In this document: positions 56,482 through 64,000 of the stretch, piece after piece
Layout: the number at the start of each line of letters is the position of its first letter
Position numbering within the stretch: the first letter of the stretch is position 1
Assembly: GCF_900155595.1 (NCBI RefSeq)
Contig: NZ_FTPB01000004.1
Coordinates: 124,001-188,000, forward strand
Length of the DNA stretch: 64,000 nucleotides
DNA from: Actinomyces mediterranea
GTDB lineage: Bacteria > Actinomycetota > Actinomycetes > Actinomycetales > Actinomycetaceae
Direction of reading: 5' to 3'
Notes under the pieces: model-generated
Database searches by the model: none
What the model was told of the DNA's origin: nothing
What the model saw: only the letters and a program-made list of their open reading frames with translations
Translations under genes and position numbers: made by a program

Positions 56482-57273
56482 ATGAGAATTGTGGTATGCG
56501 TGAAGCACGTTCCGGACGCGCAGTCCGAACGTCGATTCGAAGACGGCCGTCTCGTGCGCGGCGAGGACGACGTCCTCAACGAACTCGACGAGAACGCCGT
56601 CGAAGCGGCTGTACAACTCGTCGAAGAGCACGGCGGCGAGGTCATCGCCCTCACCATGGGTCCCGAGGACGCCGAAGACGCAGTCTTCTCAGCGCTCCAA
56701 AAAGGCGCTGATCGCGGTCTTCTCATCACCGACGAGCGCCTAGTCGGCGCTGACGCCGGAGTAACGGCACTGGTCCTCGCAGCCGCCATTCAGATGCTTG
56801 CAGAAGAAGAACCCATCGACATGGTGATCACCGGCATGGCGTCCCTCGACTCCATGACCTCCCTGCTCCCCGCGGCGCTCGCGACGCGCCTGCACATGCC
56901 CCTGCTCGGCCTAGCCCACGGGCTCAGGGTCGACACCGCGGCGCACACCGCCACGATCGAGCGCAACGCCGACGGATACGACGATGTCCTCATGGCGCCG
57001 CTGCCCGCCGTCATCTCGGTCACCGACCAGCTCAACGAGCCGCGCTACCCGGCCTTCGCCGCGATGAAGGCCGCGCGCAAGAAGCCGCTCGACACGTGGG
57101 GCCTCGACGAGGTCGAGGGAACTGAATGCGGCTCCCTCATCGCCGAACACCCCAGCCTCATCACCGTGATCGAGGCGAATGAAGTGACGCGCGACGGGGC
57201 GGGAACGATCATTCCGGATTCTGGAGACGCCGGCAAGCGCCTGGCCGCCTACCTCCTGGAAGTGGTGAAGTGA
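56482..57273 (+). CDS. etfB: Electron transfer flavoprotein, beta subunit
   Basis: EtfB pairs with EtfA to carry electrons from acyl-CoA dehydrogenases or similar enzymes. The 263-residue protein starts MRIVVCVKHVPD, then has NELDENAVEAAVQL, VITGMASLDSMTSLLPAALA and LPAVISVTDQLNEPRYP with the conserved AMKAARKK recognition loop near residue 195. The stop overlaps etfA. Confidence 0.93.
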   Translation: MRIVVCVKHVPDAQSERRFEDGRLVRGEDDVLNELDENAVEAAVQLVEEHGGEVIALTMGPEDAEDAVFSALQKGADRGLLITDERLVGADAGVTALVLAAAIQMLAEEEPIDMVITGMASLDSMTSLLPAALATRLHMPLLGLAHGLRVDTAAHTATIERNADGYDDVLMAPLPAVISVTDQLNEPRYPAFAAMKAARKKPLDTWGLDEVEGTECGSLIAEHPSLITVIEANEVTRDGAGTIIPDSGDAGKRLAAYLLEVVK

Positions 57274-58268
57274 CAATGACGGATACGACCAACGCCCCCC
57301 TCCTCGTCCTCGTCGACCATTCGGGCTCCGATGCCGACGGGTGGACCCTCACCCCCGCATCCGCGCAGATCCTCACACTCGCGCGCACCCTCTCCACGGC
57401 GCCCGTCACTGCGATCTCATTGACCGGTGCCCCCGACCTCGACGCGCTTGCCCGCTTCGGTGCGGCAACGGTCCTCACCCCGGCGCTACCCGACGCAGCC
57501 CCACGGGTCAGTGCCGTCGTCGCCGATGCCGTCGCCGCGTGCCTGGACACCGACTCCTTCAGAGCGCTCCTCATCGTTTCAACCTACCGCGGCCGCGAGG
57601 TCGCCTCGCGCATCGCGACCCTCACGGACTCCGGCGTCGTGGCGGACGCAGTCTGCGTGGAGATTGTCGACGGAACAGTCGTGGCGACTACCACCGCGCT
57701 CGCGGGCACATGGTCGACGCGCATCCGCGTCCAGGGCCGACTCCCCGTCATCACCGTGCGCCCGGGCAGTGTCGATGAGGCCAATGCCGCTTCTATTGCG
57801 GCGCCCCGAGTACAGTCCGTCGCCGTCTGCCCCTCCGCGGAGGCGGCCGCAGTCGCCGTCGTCTCGTCATCGGCACTGGACTCCGATGGGCGCGTCCCCC
57901 TCACCGATGCGTCGACTGTCGTCGTCGCGGGCAGGGGAGTCGGCGGCGATATGGCGATCGCCGAACAACTCGCCGATGCCTTCGATGCAGCCGTGGGCGC
58001 GACTCGCGTCGTCTGCGATGAAGGGTGGGCGACGCGTTCGCTTCAGATCGGGCAGACCGGTGTATCCGTCTCGCCGAATGTCTACATCGGGCTGGGCGTG
58101 TCCGGCGCGATCCACCACACCGTCGGCATGCAGTCGGCCCAGCATATCGTCGCCGTCTGCGATGACCCGGATGCCCCGATTTTTGAGATCGCGGACTTCG
58201 GCGTCGTCGGGGATATCTTCGAGGTCGTTCCCGCGGCCCTCGAGGCGATTGCGGAAGCGCGCGCCTGA
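57270..58268 (+). CDS. etfA: Electron transfer flavoprotein, alpha subunit
   Basis: EtfA holds the electron-transferring FAD. The 332-residue protein has a variable N-terminal domain and the conserved FAD domain: VVVAGRGVGG, TRSLQIGQTGVSVSPNVYIG, LGVSGAIHHTVGMQSAQHIV and FGVVGDIFEVVPA. The GTG overlaps the etfB stop; an ATG two codons on is an alternative. The partner oxidoreductase is not in the window. The order etfBA-desulfurase-mnmA is familiar from actinobacteria. Confidence 0.93.
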   Translation: MTMTDTTNAPLLVLVDHSGSDADGWTLTPASAQILTLARTLSTAPVTAISLTGAPDLDALARFGAATVLTPALPDAAPRVSAVVADAVAACLDTDSFRALLIVSTYRGREVASRIATLTDSGVVADAVCVEIVDGTVVATTTALAGTWSTRIRVQGRLPVITVRPGSVDEANAASIAAPRVQSVAVCPSAEAAAVAVVSSSALDSDGRVPLTDASTVVVAGRGVGGDMAIAEQLADAFDAAVGATRVVCDEGWATRSLQIGQTGVSVSPNVYIGLGVSGAIHHTVGMQSAQHIVAVCDDPDAPIFEIADFGVVGDIFEVVPAALEAIAEARA

Positions 58269-58270
58269 CA

Positions 58271-59470
58271 GTGGCCCATTACCTCGATCACGCTGCGACC
58301 ACGCCGATTCTGCCCGTCTCCCTCGAGGCGTGGACGCGCGCGCAGCGCGACCTGATGGACCAGCCCGGCAACCCGGCGGCTCTGCACTCGGGCGGCAGGA
58401 GGGCGCGCCTCATGCTTGAGGATGCTCGTGAAAGAGTGGCTGCGGCGCTGGGGGCGCAGCGCGCCGAAGTCGTCTTCACCTCCGGTGCTACCGAGTCCAA
58501 CGCCCTCGCAATCGCAGGGGGTGCGCGCGCCATCCGCTCCCTCGATGCGTCGCGCAAACGGGTCCTCCTCTCGGGGATCGAGCACGACTCTGTCGCGGAG
58601 CAGTCCTCGACCCTCGCCCGCGAGGGCTTCTCCGTTGATGCGCTTCCCGTCGGCTCCGACGGGGTGGCGGTCATCGACACTGACCGGCTTGCGCAGATGT
58701 CGGACGTCCTCGCCCTCGCATCCTGCGTCCTCGTCAGCTCCGAAGTCGGAACGGTCCAACCGGTCGAGCGCCTCGTCAGCGCACTCGGAAGCGGAGGACA
58801 GCGTCCGCCCGAGCGCCCTCTCGTCCACACCGACGCCGCACAGGGGATCGGACTCCTCGACGTCTCCTTCGCTGGCCTCGGCGTCGACCTCATGTCGGTC
58901 GGTGGACACAAAATCGGAGCCCCCGTCGGCACGGGGGTCATATGCGCGAAGCGGGGAATTCCGCTGGAGACGGACCGTCCCGGCGGCGGACACGAGCGGG
59001 GCCTGCGGTCGGGGACACCCGATGCCGCAGGAGCCTGCGCCCTCGCCGCGGCCCTCGAGGCGGCAGTCGCCGGGCGCGACCAGTGGCGCCGCCGTGCGAG
59101 CGCCCTGCGCACCAGGCTCGCCCAGGGGCTGCCCCCGTCAGCCCGCCTCACCGTCGATCAGTCGGCGAGTGTCGCGTCGATCATCCACGTGTCGATCCCC
59201 ACCCGCCATCCCGAGACCGTGCTCATGGCGATGGATGCGGCAGACGTCCTCGTGTCCGTCGGCTCGGCCTGCCATGCGGGCGTGACGAGGCCGTCGAAGG
59301 CGCTCCTCGCGATGGGCGCGTCCGAGGAGCAGGCCCTCGGAGTCCTGCGCGTCTCCACGGGCCCGGATACGACCGACGAGGACGTCGACGCCTTCCTTGA
59401 GGCTCTGCCGCGTGCGATCGAGGCGGGATGCGCCCTCGACGCCCTCGACGACACCCGGGCGAGGACCTGA
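58271..59470 (+). CDS. Cysteine desulfurase (IscS/NifS-like)
   Basis: This PLP enzyme releases sulfur from cysteine. The 399-residue protein has YLDHAATTPI at the start, FTSGATESNALAI, HTDAAQGIG, the PLP lysine in SVGGHKIGAPVG near residue 215, and the persulfide-forming Cys in SVGSACHAG near residue 335. It starts at a GTG 2 bases after etfA. mnmA follows 49 bases after its stop, so it most likely provides sulfur for tRNA thiolation as well as Fe-S clusters. Confidence 0.92.
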   Translation: MAHYLDHAATTPILPVSLEAWTRAQRDLMDQPGNPAALHSGGRRARLMLEDARERVAAALGAQRAEVVFTSGATESNALAIAGGARAIRSLDASRKRVLLSGIEHDSVAEQSSTLAREGFSVDALPVGSDGVAVIDTDRLAQMSDVLALASCVLVSSEVGTVQPVERLVSALGSGGQRPPERPLVHTDAAQGIGLLDVSFAGLGVDLMSVGGHKIGAPVGTGVICAKRGIPLETDRPGGGHERGLRSGTPDAAGACALAAALEAAVAGRDQWRRRASALRTRLAQGLPPSARLTVDQSASVASIIHVSIPTRHPETVLMAMDAADVLVSVGSACHAGVTRPSKALLAMGASEEQALGVLRVSTGPDTTDEDVDAFLEALPRAIEAGCALDALDDTRART

Positions 59471-59519
59471 CACGACGCTCGCATTAGACCACCTGCCCCA
59501 CCCACCCCAGAGGGAGACC

Positions 59520-60638
59520 ATGAGAGTCCTCGCCGCACTGTCCGGCGGAGTCGATTCCGCCGTTGCCGCAGCCAAGGCCGTTGAAGCCGGACACGATGTC
59601 GTCGGAGTCCATATGGCGTTGTCGACGCAGCCACAGGAGTGCCGCATCGGCTCGCGGGGCTGCTGCTCCGTCGAGGATGCGGGCGATGCGGCGCGCGCCG
59701 CGCAGATCATGGGGATCCCGTTCTACGTGTGGGATCTCGCCGAACAGTTCGAGGCCACCGTCATCGACGACTTTATCTCCCGGTACAAGCTCGGACACAC
59801 CCCCAATCCGTGCGTGCGCTGCAATGAGTTCGTGAAGTTCCGCGAACTCGCCGAACGTGCGAGGGCCCTGGGCTTCGACGCCGTGTGCACCGGCCACTAC
59901 GCTGCGATCGTCGACGGGTCGGCCGGTCCCGAATTGCATCGCGCTGCGGATGCGGCGAAGGACCAGTCCTATGTGCTAGCAGTGATCGGGCGCGAGGAAC
60001 TCTCCCGGATCCTCCTGCCGTTGGGAAATGCGGCCTCCAAGGAGTGGGTCAGGGCGGAGGCCGACAGGCTCGGGCTCGGGGTATCGAATAAGCCCGACTC
60101 CTACGACATCTGCTTCATCCCCGACGGGGACACGCAGGGATTCCTGCGCGCACACCTGGGCTCGGCGGAGGGGGAGATCGTCACCCCCGACGGCGAGGTG
60201 CTGGGAACGCATAAGGGGTACTGGAATTACACCGTCGGCCAGAGGAAGGGTCTCAACATCAACCGGCCCGCCCCCGATGGGAGGCCCCGCTACGTGCTGG
60301 AGACGCGCCCGGAGTCGAATCAGGTCGTCGTCGGCGCATTGGAGTTGCTGAGCGTCACGCGGATCGACTGTACGGACACGGTGTGGCTCGCCCCTGACGA
60401 TGATGGACAGGATCCGGCGGATCTATTCGTCCAGGTGAGGGCTCATGGCGAAGCCGCCCCCGTCGCTTCGCTCAACCGCAGCGGGGGTTCGGACGGCGAC
60501 GAGGGCGGGGTGCGCCCACAGCTGACAGCGCGTCTGGCGGAGCCGATCCGCGGGGTCGCTGCAGGCCAATCCCTCGTCGTGTACAGGGGCAGCCGAGTCC
60601 TCGGACAGGGGACCATCACCGGGTCCACGAGGGCGTAG
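59520..60638 (+). CDS. mnmA: tRNA-specific 2-thiouridylase MnmA
   Basis: MnmA thiolates U34 of tRNA-Lys, -Glu and -Gln. The 372-residue protein has the PP-loop LSGGVDSAVAA at residue 7, HTPNPCVRCNEFVKF with the first catalytic Cys near residue 103, YDICFIPDGDTQGFL with the second Cys, and a C-terminal beta-barrel. The frame is open from 59397, overlapping the desulfurase. GGGAGA just before the ATG at 59520 and the family N-terminus (MRVLAALSGG) fix the start. Confidence 0.95.
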   Translation: MRVLAALSGGVDSAVAAAKAVEAGHDVVGVHMALSTQPQECRIGSRGCCSVEDAGDAARAAQIMGIPFYVWDLAEQFEATVIDDFISRYKLGHTPNPCVRCNEFVKFRELAERARALGFDAVCTGHYAAIVDGSAGPELHRAADAAKDQSYVLAVIGREELSRILLPLGNAASKEWVRAEADRLGLGVSNKPDSYDICFIPDGDTQGFLRAHLGSAEGEIVTPDGEVLGTHKGYWNYTVGQRKGLNINRPAPDGRPRYVLETRPESNQVVVGALELLSVTRIDCTDTVWLAPDDDGQDPADLFVQVRAHGEAAPVASLNRSGGSDGDEGGVRPQLTARLAEPIRGVAAGQSLVVYRGSRVLGQGTITGSTRA

Positions 60639-60748
60639 AAGCACTGGCGGACACGATTCGTTCCCGCACGGGTGGCGGGGCGATTGAACCGCGGGCGCAG
60701 TCTGGCTTTTTTACCCCGGGCTGCCGATACCCGTAAACTGGACGGTAC

Positions 60749-60829
<81 letters not shown>

Positions 60830-60888
60830 CTCAGACACCGGTCGGCAGCACCATCGCCGCGGTGCCGATTCCCGAAGGCCCCGGGAAT

Positions 60889-60915
60889 GATCGGTTCGAC
60901 GGGTTCGAACCGATC
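60889..60915 (+). terminator. Hairpin downstream of tRNA-Leu
   Basis: GATCGGTTCGA (60889-60899) and TCGAACCGATC (60905-60915) form a perfect 11-bp stem with a CGGGT loop. A second hairpin, ATTCCCG/CGGGAAT (60868-60888), directly precedes it. Otherwise 60830-61020 holds nothing I can support as a gene. Confidence 0.5.
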
Positions 60916-61024
60916 CTGTTCGACTTCGCCGAGGGGGCGGGACTTCTACACGGTGCGGCGAGCAGGTCGGAAATCCATGAGGTTCATTGAGATGGGCCCG
61001 ATCAGTGTCGGGCGTGGGAGCACA

Positions 61025-61056
61025 AAAGAGACCCCTCGTGCAGCGACTGCACGGGT
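61025..61056 (-). terminator. Terminator of bcp
   Basis: On the minus strand CGTGCAG-TCG-CTGCACG forms a 7-bp stem, extended by G/C pairs on either side, and is followed by TCTCTTTTGT. This is one of the clearest stem-plus-U terminators here. It lies 21 bases after the bcp stop. Confidence 0.75.
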
Positions 61057-61076
61057 CGGTGTTGTTGTTATCACTG

Positions 61077-61550
61077 TCAGTCGAGTCCGAGGTCTCGGCG
61101 GAGCCTCGCGACATGACCGGTCGCCTTGACGTTGTACTGCGCTAGGCGCACCACCCGATCCGGGCCGATAACCACAGTTGAGCGGATGATCCCGACGTAG
61201 GTCTTCCCGTAGTTCTTCTTCTCTCCCCAGGCGCCCCAGGCCTGAAGGATCTCGTGGTCGGGATCGGAGACCAGAGGGAAGCTCAGCGATTCCTTGACGG
61301 CGAAGTGCTCGAGTGCCGCCATCGAGTCGGCGCTGACGCCGACGACCGCGTAGCCGCTTGAGGAGAGGGAGGACAAAGAGTCCCGGAAATCGCAGGCCTC
61401 CTTCGTGCATCCGGGGGTCGACGCCTTCGGGTAAAAGTAGACGATGACGCCTCGGGCGGAATCTGCTGCGAGGTCAGACAGGGTGATGGTCCCGTGAGTG
61501 GATTGGACTGTGAAATCGGGGGCGAGCGTTCCGGGTTCGAGTTGGGTCAT
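61077..61550 (-). CDS. bcp: Thioredoxin-dependent peroxiredoxin (Bcp/PrxQ)
   Basis: Bcp reduces peroxides using a catalytic cysteine. The 157-residue protein has the core YFYPKASTPGCTKEACDFRD near residue 38 with peroxidatic and resolving Cys five residues apart, the typical Bcp/PrxQ arrangement, then FPLVSDPDHE and KTYVGIIRSTVVIG. The ATG at 61550 gives the family N-terminus (LEPGTLAPDFTVQ). The frame is open further upstream without support. Confidence 0.94.
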   Translation of the reverse strand: MTQLEPGTLAPDFTVQSTHGTITLSDLAADSARGVIVYFYPKASTPGCTKEACDFRDSLSSLSSSGYAVVGVSADSMAALEHFAVKESLSFPLVSDPDHEILQAWGAWGEKKNYGKTYVGIIRSTVVIGPDRVVRLAQYNVKATGHVARLRRDLGLD

Positions 61551-61805
61551 GCGACCAGTGTAGGAATCGCGCGGGTGTGGTGTCGCGCGAGGAGTCGGGT
61601 GATTTGCAGCGAGGGGGACCGTTGAGCGCCTTCTCCGCAGCCTCAAGTCTCTCGCGCTCCTGTCATTCGGGGGCCTCGACGTCCTCGCACACTGCCGACC
61701 CACCACCATCACCAACGCCATTGAGGAGGTGACCGAACTTCTCACCCCTACTGCCTAGCCGAAGGAACCGCTACACCACTCCACTGGACGTGACCTCGAC
61801 GTGGG
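61551..61805. other. Gap upstream of bcp without a supportable gene
   Basis: This stretch should hold the bcp promoter. On the plus strand from about 61623 a short frame reads [18 protein letters not shown] on to EEVTELLTPTA and a stop at 61758. It has coding-like codon use but no start codon, so it may be a relic. I do not recognise it. Confidence 0.35.
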
Positions 61806-61839
61806 TGCGTCGAGGGGACTTGAACCCTCAACCCGTTGA
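61806..61839 (-). pseudogene. 3' fragment of a tRNA-Lys gene (attachment-site-like relic)
   Basis: TGCGTC-GA-GGGGACTTGAACCCTCAACCCG-T-TGA matches the 3' half of the two intact tRNA-Lys genes except for a few substitutions and one missing base. It covers the T-arm, the 3' acceptor strand and the edge of the anticodon stem, in the same orientation and about 190 bases away from the nearer copy. Such 3' halves are typical scars of integration at a tRNA gene. Confidence 0.7.
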
Positions 61840-61991
61840 AACGCGCACAGTGTACCCATGAGACTTCCCGCGCCTACCGATAGGTTCTGAATATTCGCAG
61901 GGGTGGGAACTGTATAATTCGTCTTTGGTTTCTTGGAACTGTGTGCGTTTTGGCGGGTACGACATGAAAACGATATGAACCGGACACGCAA

Positions 61992-62022
61992 TGAAGTCCC
62001 AGAACAATGTCCTGGGACTTCA
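61992..62022 (-). terminator. Hairpin after the tRNA-Lys pair
   Basis: TGAAGTCCCAG (61992-62002) and CTGGGACTTCA (62012-62022) form a perfect 11-bp stem with a 9-base loop, 5 bases past the 3' end of the second tRNA-Lys. The rest of 61840-61991 shows no gene. Confidence 0.65.
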
Positions 62023-62027
62023 CGGAG

Positions 62028-62100
<73 letters not shown>

Positions 62101-62134
62101 GGGACTCCGTGGCGAGATCGTCGCCGTGGAGCTG

Positions 62135-62207
<73 letters not shown>

Positions 62208-62433
62208 GGGGGTCGTAACGACCGGAAGACAACTCTAGCTCCACGGGGATGGACAATGCAAAGACACCGGGTGAGAATACGGACACATTCGCTGGGGGCT
62301 GTGCTCGGAGCACTCGCACTATGAGGGCTGAATGTTCCCGCACGTGCTCCCGCTGCGGCACTACAGTTGGATGCAGCACCGGCGCTAGGCGCGCAACAAT
62401 GAACGGCAGAGACATGGAGCCGAGGAGGAGCAG

Positions 62434-63198
62434 GTGACGATTCAAACCGCGCAAGCCCGCCACTCCGCAGTCACAGAGGACTATCTCAAAGCGATCTGGA
62501 GTGCCAGCGAGCATGCGCAGCGCGAGTCCTCAGAACCATCGGACTCCACGGCCCCCGACGCGGGGCTGACCGTCAATGAACTCGCCGCGCGCATGGGCGT
62601 CGTCGCATCAACTGCCTCGGAGAATGTCCAACGCCTCAAGGCCCAGGGACTCGTCACTCACGAGCCCTATCGCAAAGTCCACCTCACCGCCCAGGGCAGG
62701 GCCGTGGCACTGGGGATGATCCGCCGACACCGCCTCCTTGAGACGTATCTGCACGACAAGCTGGACTTCACGTGGGACGAGGTGCATGAGGAGGCGGAGA
62801 TCCTCGAACACGCCGTCTCAGACCGACTGCTCCGCCACCTCGACAAGGCCCTCGGGCACCCGGCGCGCGACCCGCACGGCGATCCGATCCCCGGTGAGGA
62901 CGGTTCAATCCGCACTCCCGAGATGATCCTGCTCACGCGCCTCGACGAGGGCTCGCGCGCGGTCGTCGCGCGCATCAGCGACGACGATCCCCAGGCACTG
63001 CGCGAACTTGAAGAGGCGGGCATCCGGCTCGACGTGTGGGTGTCCATTGCAGGGGAAGGCGATGGTGGTGCGCGCCGCGTCCTCGTCAGCCCGACTGACG
63101 CCACGGCGCTCGGCGAATCCGACGGGGACGGCACCGTCGTGGAACTCGACGCGGCACGCGCCGCCCTCGTCTCGGTTGCGCTCATCGGCGAGGAGTAG
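62434..63198 (+). CDS. DtxR/MntR-family metal-dependent transcriptional regulator
   Basis: The 254-residue protein has the DtxR N-terminus (VTEDYLKAIWSASE) and a winged helix with LAARMGVVASTASENVQRLKA. The dimerisation domain has RRHRLLETYLHDKL, WDEVHEEAEILEHAVSD and HPARDPHGDPIP, which supply the metal-binding His/Glu/Asp residues. About 18 extra residues (HAQRESSEPSDSTAPDAG) interrupt the first helices. The GTG has GAGGAGGAG upstream. Whether it senses iron or manganese cannot be told; the VIT-family transporter gene at 51955-52704 lies far away. Confidence 0.9.
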   Translation: MTIQTAQARHSAVTEDYLKAIWSASEHAQRESSEPSDSTAPDAGLTVNELAARMGVVASTASENVQRLKAQGLVTHEPYRKVHLTAQGRAVALGMIRRHRLLETYLHDKLDFTWDEVHEEAEILEHAVSDRLLRHLDKALGHPARDPHGDPIPGEDGSIRTPEMILLTRLDEGSRAVVARISDDDPQALRELEEAGIRLDVWVSIAGEGDGGARRVLVSPTDATALGESDGDGTVVELDAARAALVSVALIGEE

Positions 63199-63237
63199 CC
63201 CCGCGCCCGATTGATGAGGCGACGCGGACAGTCGACG

Positions 63238-63684
63238 TCAGCGCTGGGCGGCTGAGCCCATGTCAGCAGGCACGTGAACGCTGTGCCCCGCTGCGAGCAG
63301 AGCGTCGCGGAGGAGGGTCATCGCCTCATCGAGGTCGGCGTCGGAGGCGGGCGAGGCAGCGGAGAGCAGCACATCGGCCTCGGTCCGCAGGGGGATGACG
63401 TGCAGGTGAGTGTGCGGCACCTCGAAGCCGGCGATGACCAGGCCCGCCCGGGGAACACCGAATGCGTGCTCCTGGGCGCTGCCGATCACACGCGCCACCT
63501 TCATGAGATGCGCGGCCACATCGCTGGGGGCATCCGTCCACTTGGCGTACGGCTCGCGCGGGACGACGAGGACGTGCCCGGGAGAGGTCGGCTCAATAGT
63601 GGCGAAGGCGACGCAGATGTCGTCGGCCCACACGAAGCGCCCGGCCCACTGCCCGGAAATGATCTTCTCGAATACTGTGCTCAT
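63238..63684 (-). CDS. HIT family nucleotide-binding protein
   Basis: The 148-residue protein has the HIT core: FEKIISGQWAGRFVWADD at the start, SPGHVLVVPREPYAKW, and the triad HTHLHVIPL near residue 103. HIT hydrolases act on nucleotide phosphoramidates or dinucleotides. The frame is open to 63831, but the ATG at 63684 gives the usual N-terminus (MSTVFEKI). It is divergent from leuS. Confidence 0.9.
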   Translation of the reverse strand: MSTVFEKIISGQWAGRFVWADDICVAFATIEPTSPGHVLVVPREPYAKWTDAPSDVAAHLMKVARVIGSAQEHAFGVPRAGLVIAGFEVPHTHLHVIPLRTEADVLLSAASPASDADLDEAMTLLRDALLAAGHSVHVPADMGSAAQR

Positions 63685-63884
63685 AGGGTCATTGTCCCCC
63701 TTGCGGCTGCGCCGGGCGCGCGAATCGAGCGAGTCGAGTCGCCCACAGGCCGCCCATCTGAAGGCGAGGTATCGGCGGAGTTGACTATGAGCGCCCTCCC
63801 ACTGGGCGCCGCAGCAATGATTCCACCCCATGGTCTACCCTTGGTGTGGCCGCATATGTCGAGAATTACTAGGGGAGTGCCCTG

Positions 63885-64000
63885 ATGAGCCAGACTCCGG
63901 GAACGGAACCCGCATTTCGGTACACGGCGAAGCTCGCCGGCGACATCGAGACTGCATGGCAGGATCGCTGGGATGAACGCGGAACCTTCAACGCCGACAA
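63885..64000 (+). CDS. leuS: Leucine-tRNA ligase, 5' end (cut by the window edge)
   Basis: Only the first 38 codons are present. [20 protein letters not shown] followed by ERGTFNAD matches the N-terminus of actinobacterial LeuS before its HIGH motif. GGGGAG lies 8 bases before the ATG. The 200-base gap to the HIT gene should hold the promoters of both. Confidence 0.85.
   Translation, partial: MSQTPGTEPAFRYTAKLAGDIETAWQDRWDERGTFNAD

Noticed and set aside
61758-61800. Possible 5' half of a tRNA next to the tRNA-Lys relic
   Set aside because: A GTGGTGTAGCGGT-like string is present, but no acceptor partner or D-arm could be paired.

Overview
The window comes from a high-GC Gram-positive bacterium, most likely a fermentative, facultatively anaerobic member of the Actinomycetaceae (Actinomyces/Schaalia-like). 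This is inferred from marker genes, not from a database match: the mismatch endonuclease NucS next to a DUF2550 protein behind the ATP synthase operon, a DUF3097 protein, the GlgE/maltokinase alpha-glucan pathway, strong G/C third-position bias, GTG starts, a pyruvate formate-lyase system and an aminopeptidase C.

Layout. 0-9.7 kb: a TPR-like protein, lepA, trmB, hemW, a cupin, DUF3097, then hrcA-dnaJ-rsmE behind a perfect CIRCE operator. 9.7-15.7 kb: a sugar epimerase, pepC, an alpha/beta hydrolase and a zone of decay holding a pepC 3' relic, an intact HpaI-type aldolase, a gutted hydratase gene and an IS30-family remnant with both terminal repeats. 15.7-21.6 kb, all on the minus strand: a pyruvate formate-lyase whose glycyl-radical domain is a separate gene, its activase, and a sulfide:quinone-reductase-like flavoprotein with a 60-residue partner. 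DosR-like GGAC-N4/5-GTCC boxes precede both transcription units. 21.6-28.5 kb: hom-thrB, rho, rpmE, prfA-prmC. 28.5-30.0 kb: an alcohol dehydrogenase of atypical codon use, followed by two degenerate tRNA-like elements. 30.1-39.4 kb: tsaC, a WecA-like transferase, an AtpI-like protein and atpBEFHAGDC. 39.4-46 kb: DUF2550, nucS, nagA, a small Zn protein, an acidic membrane protein, a lipoprotein and a thioredoxin-TPR protein. 46-56.3 kb (minus): glgX, trpS, a VIT-family transporter and glgE-glgB-mak. 56.5-60.6 kb: etfBA, a cysteine desulfurase and mnmA. 60.7-64 kb: tRNA-Leu, bcp, two tRNA-Lys genes with a tRNA-Lys 3' relic nearby, a DtxR/MntR regulator, a HIT protein and the start of leuS.

Working together: GlgE, GlgB, maltokinase and GlgX build and trim alpha-glucan, PFL and its partners ferment pyruvate, and cysteine desulfurase feeds sulfur to MnmA for tRNA thiolation. 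The most unusual coherent unit is the split PFL operon with its neighbouring flavoprotein and shared upstream boxes. Also notable are a probable CTG start for atpB, an epsilon subunit lacking its C-terminal domain, and in-frame 79-bp repeats in rho.
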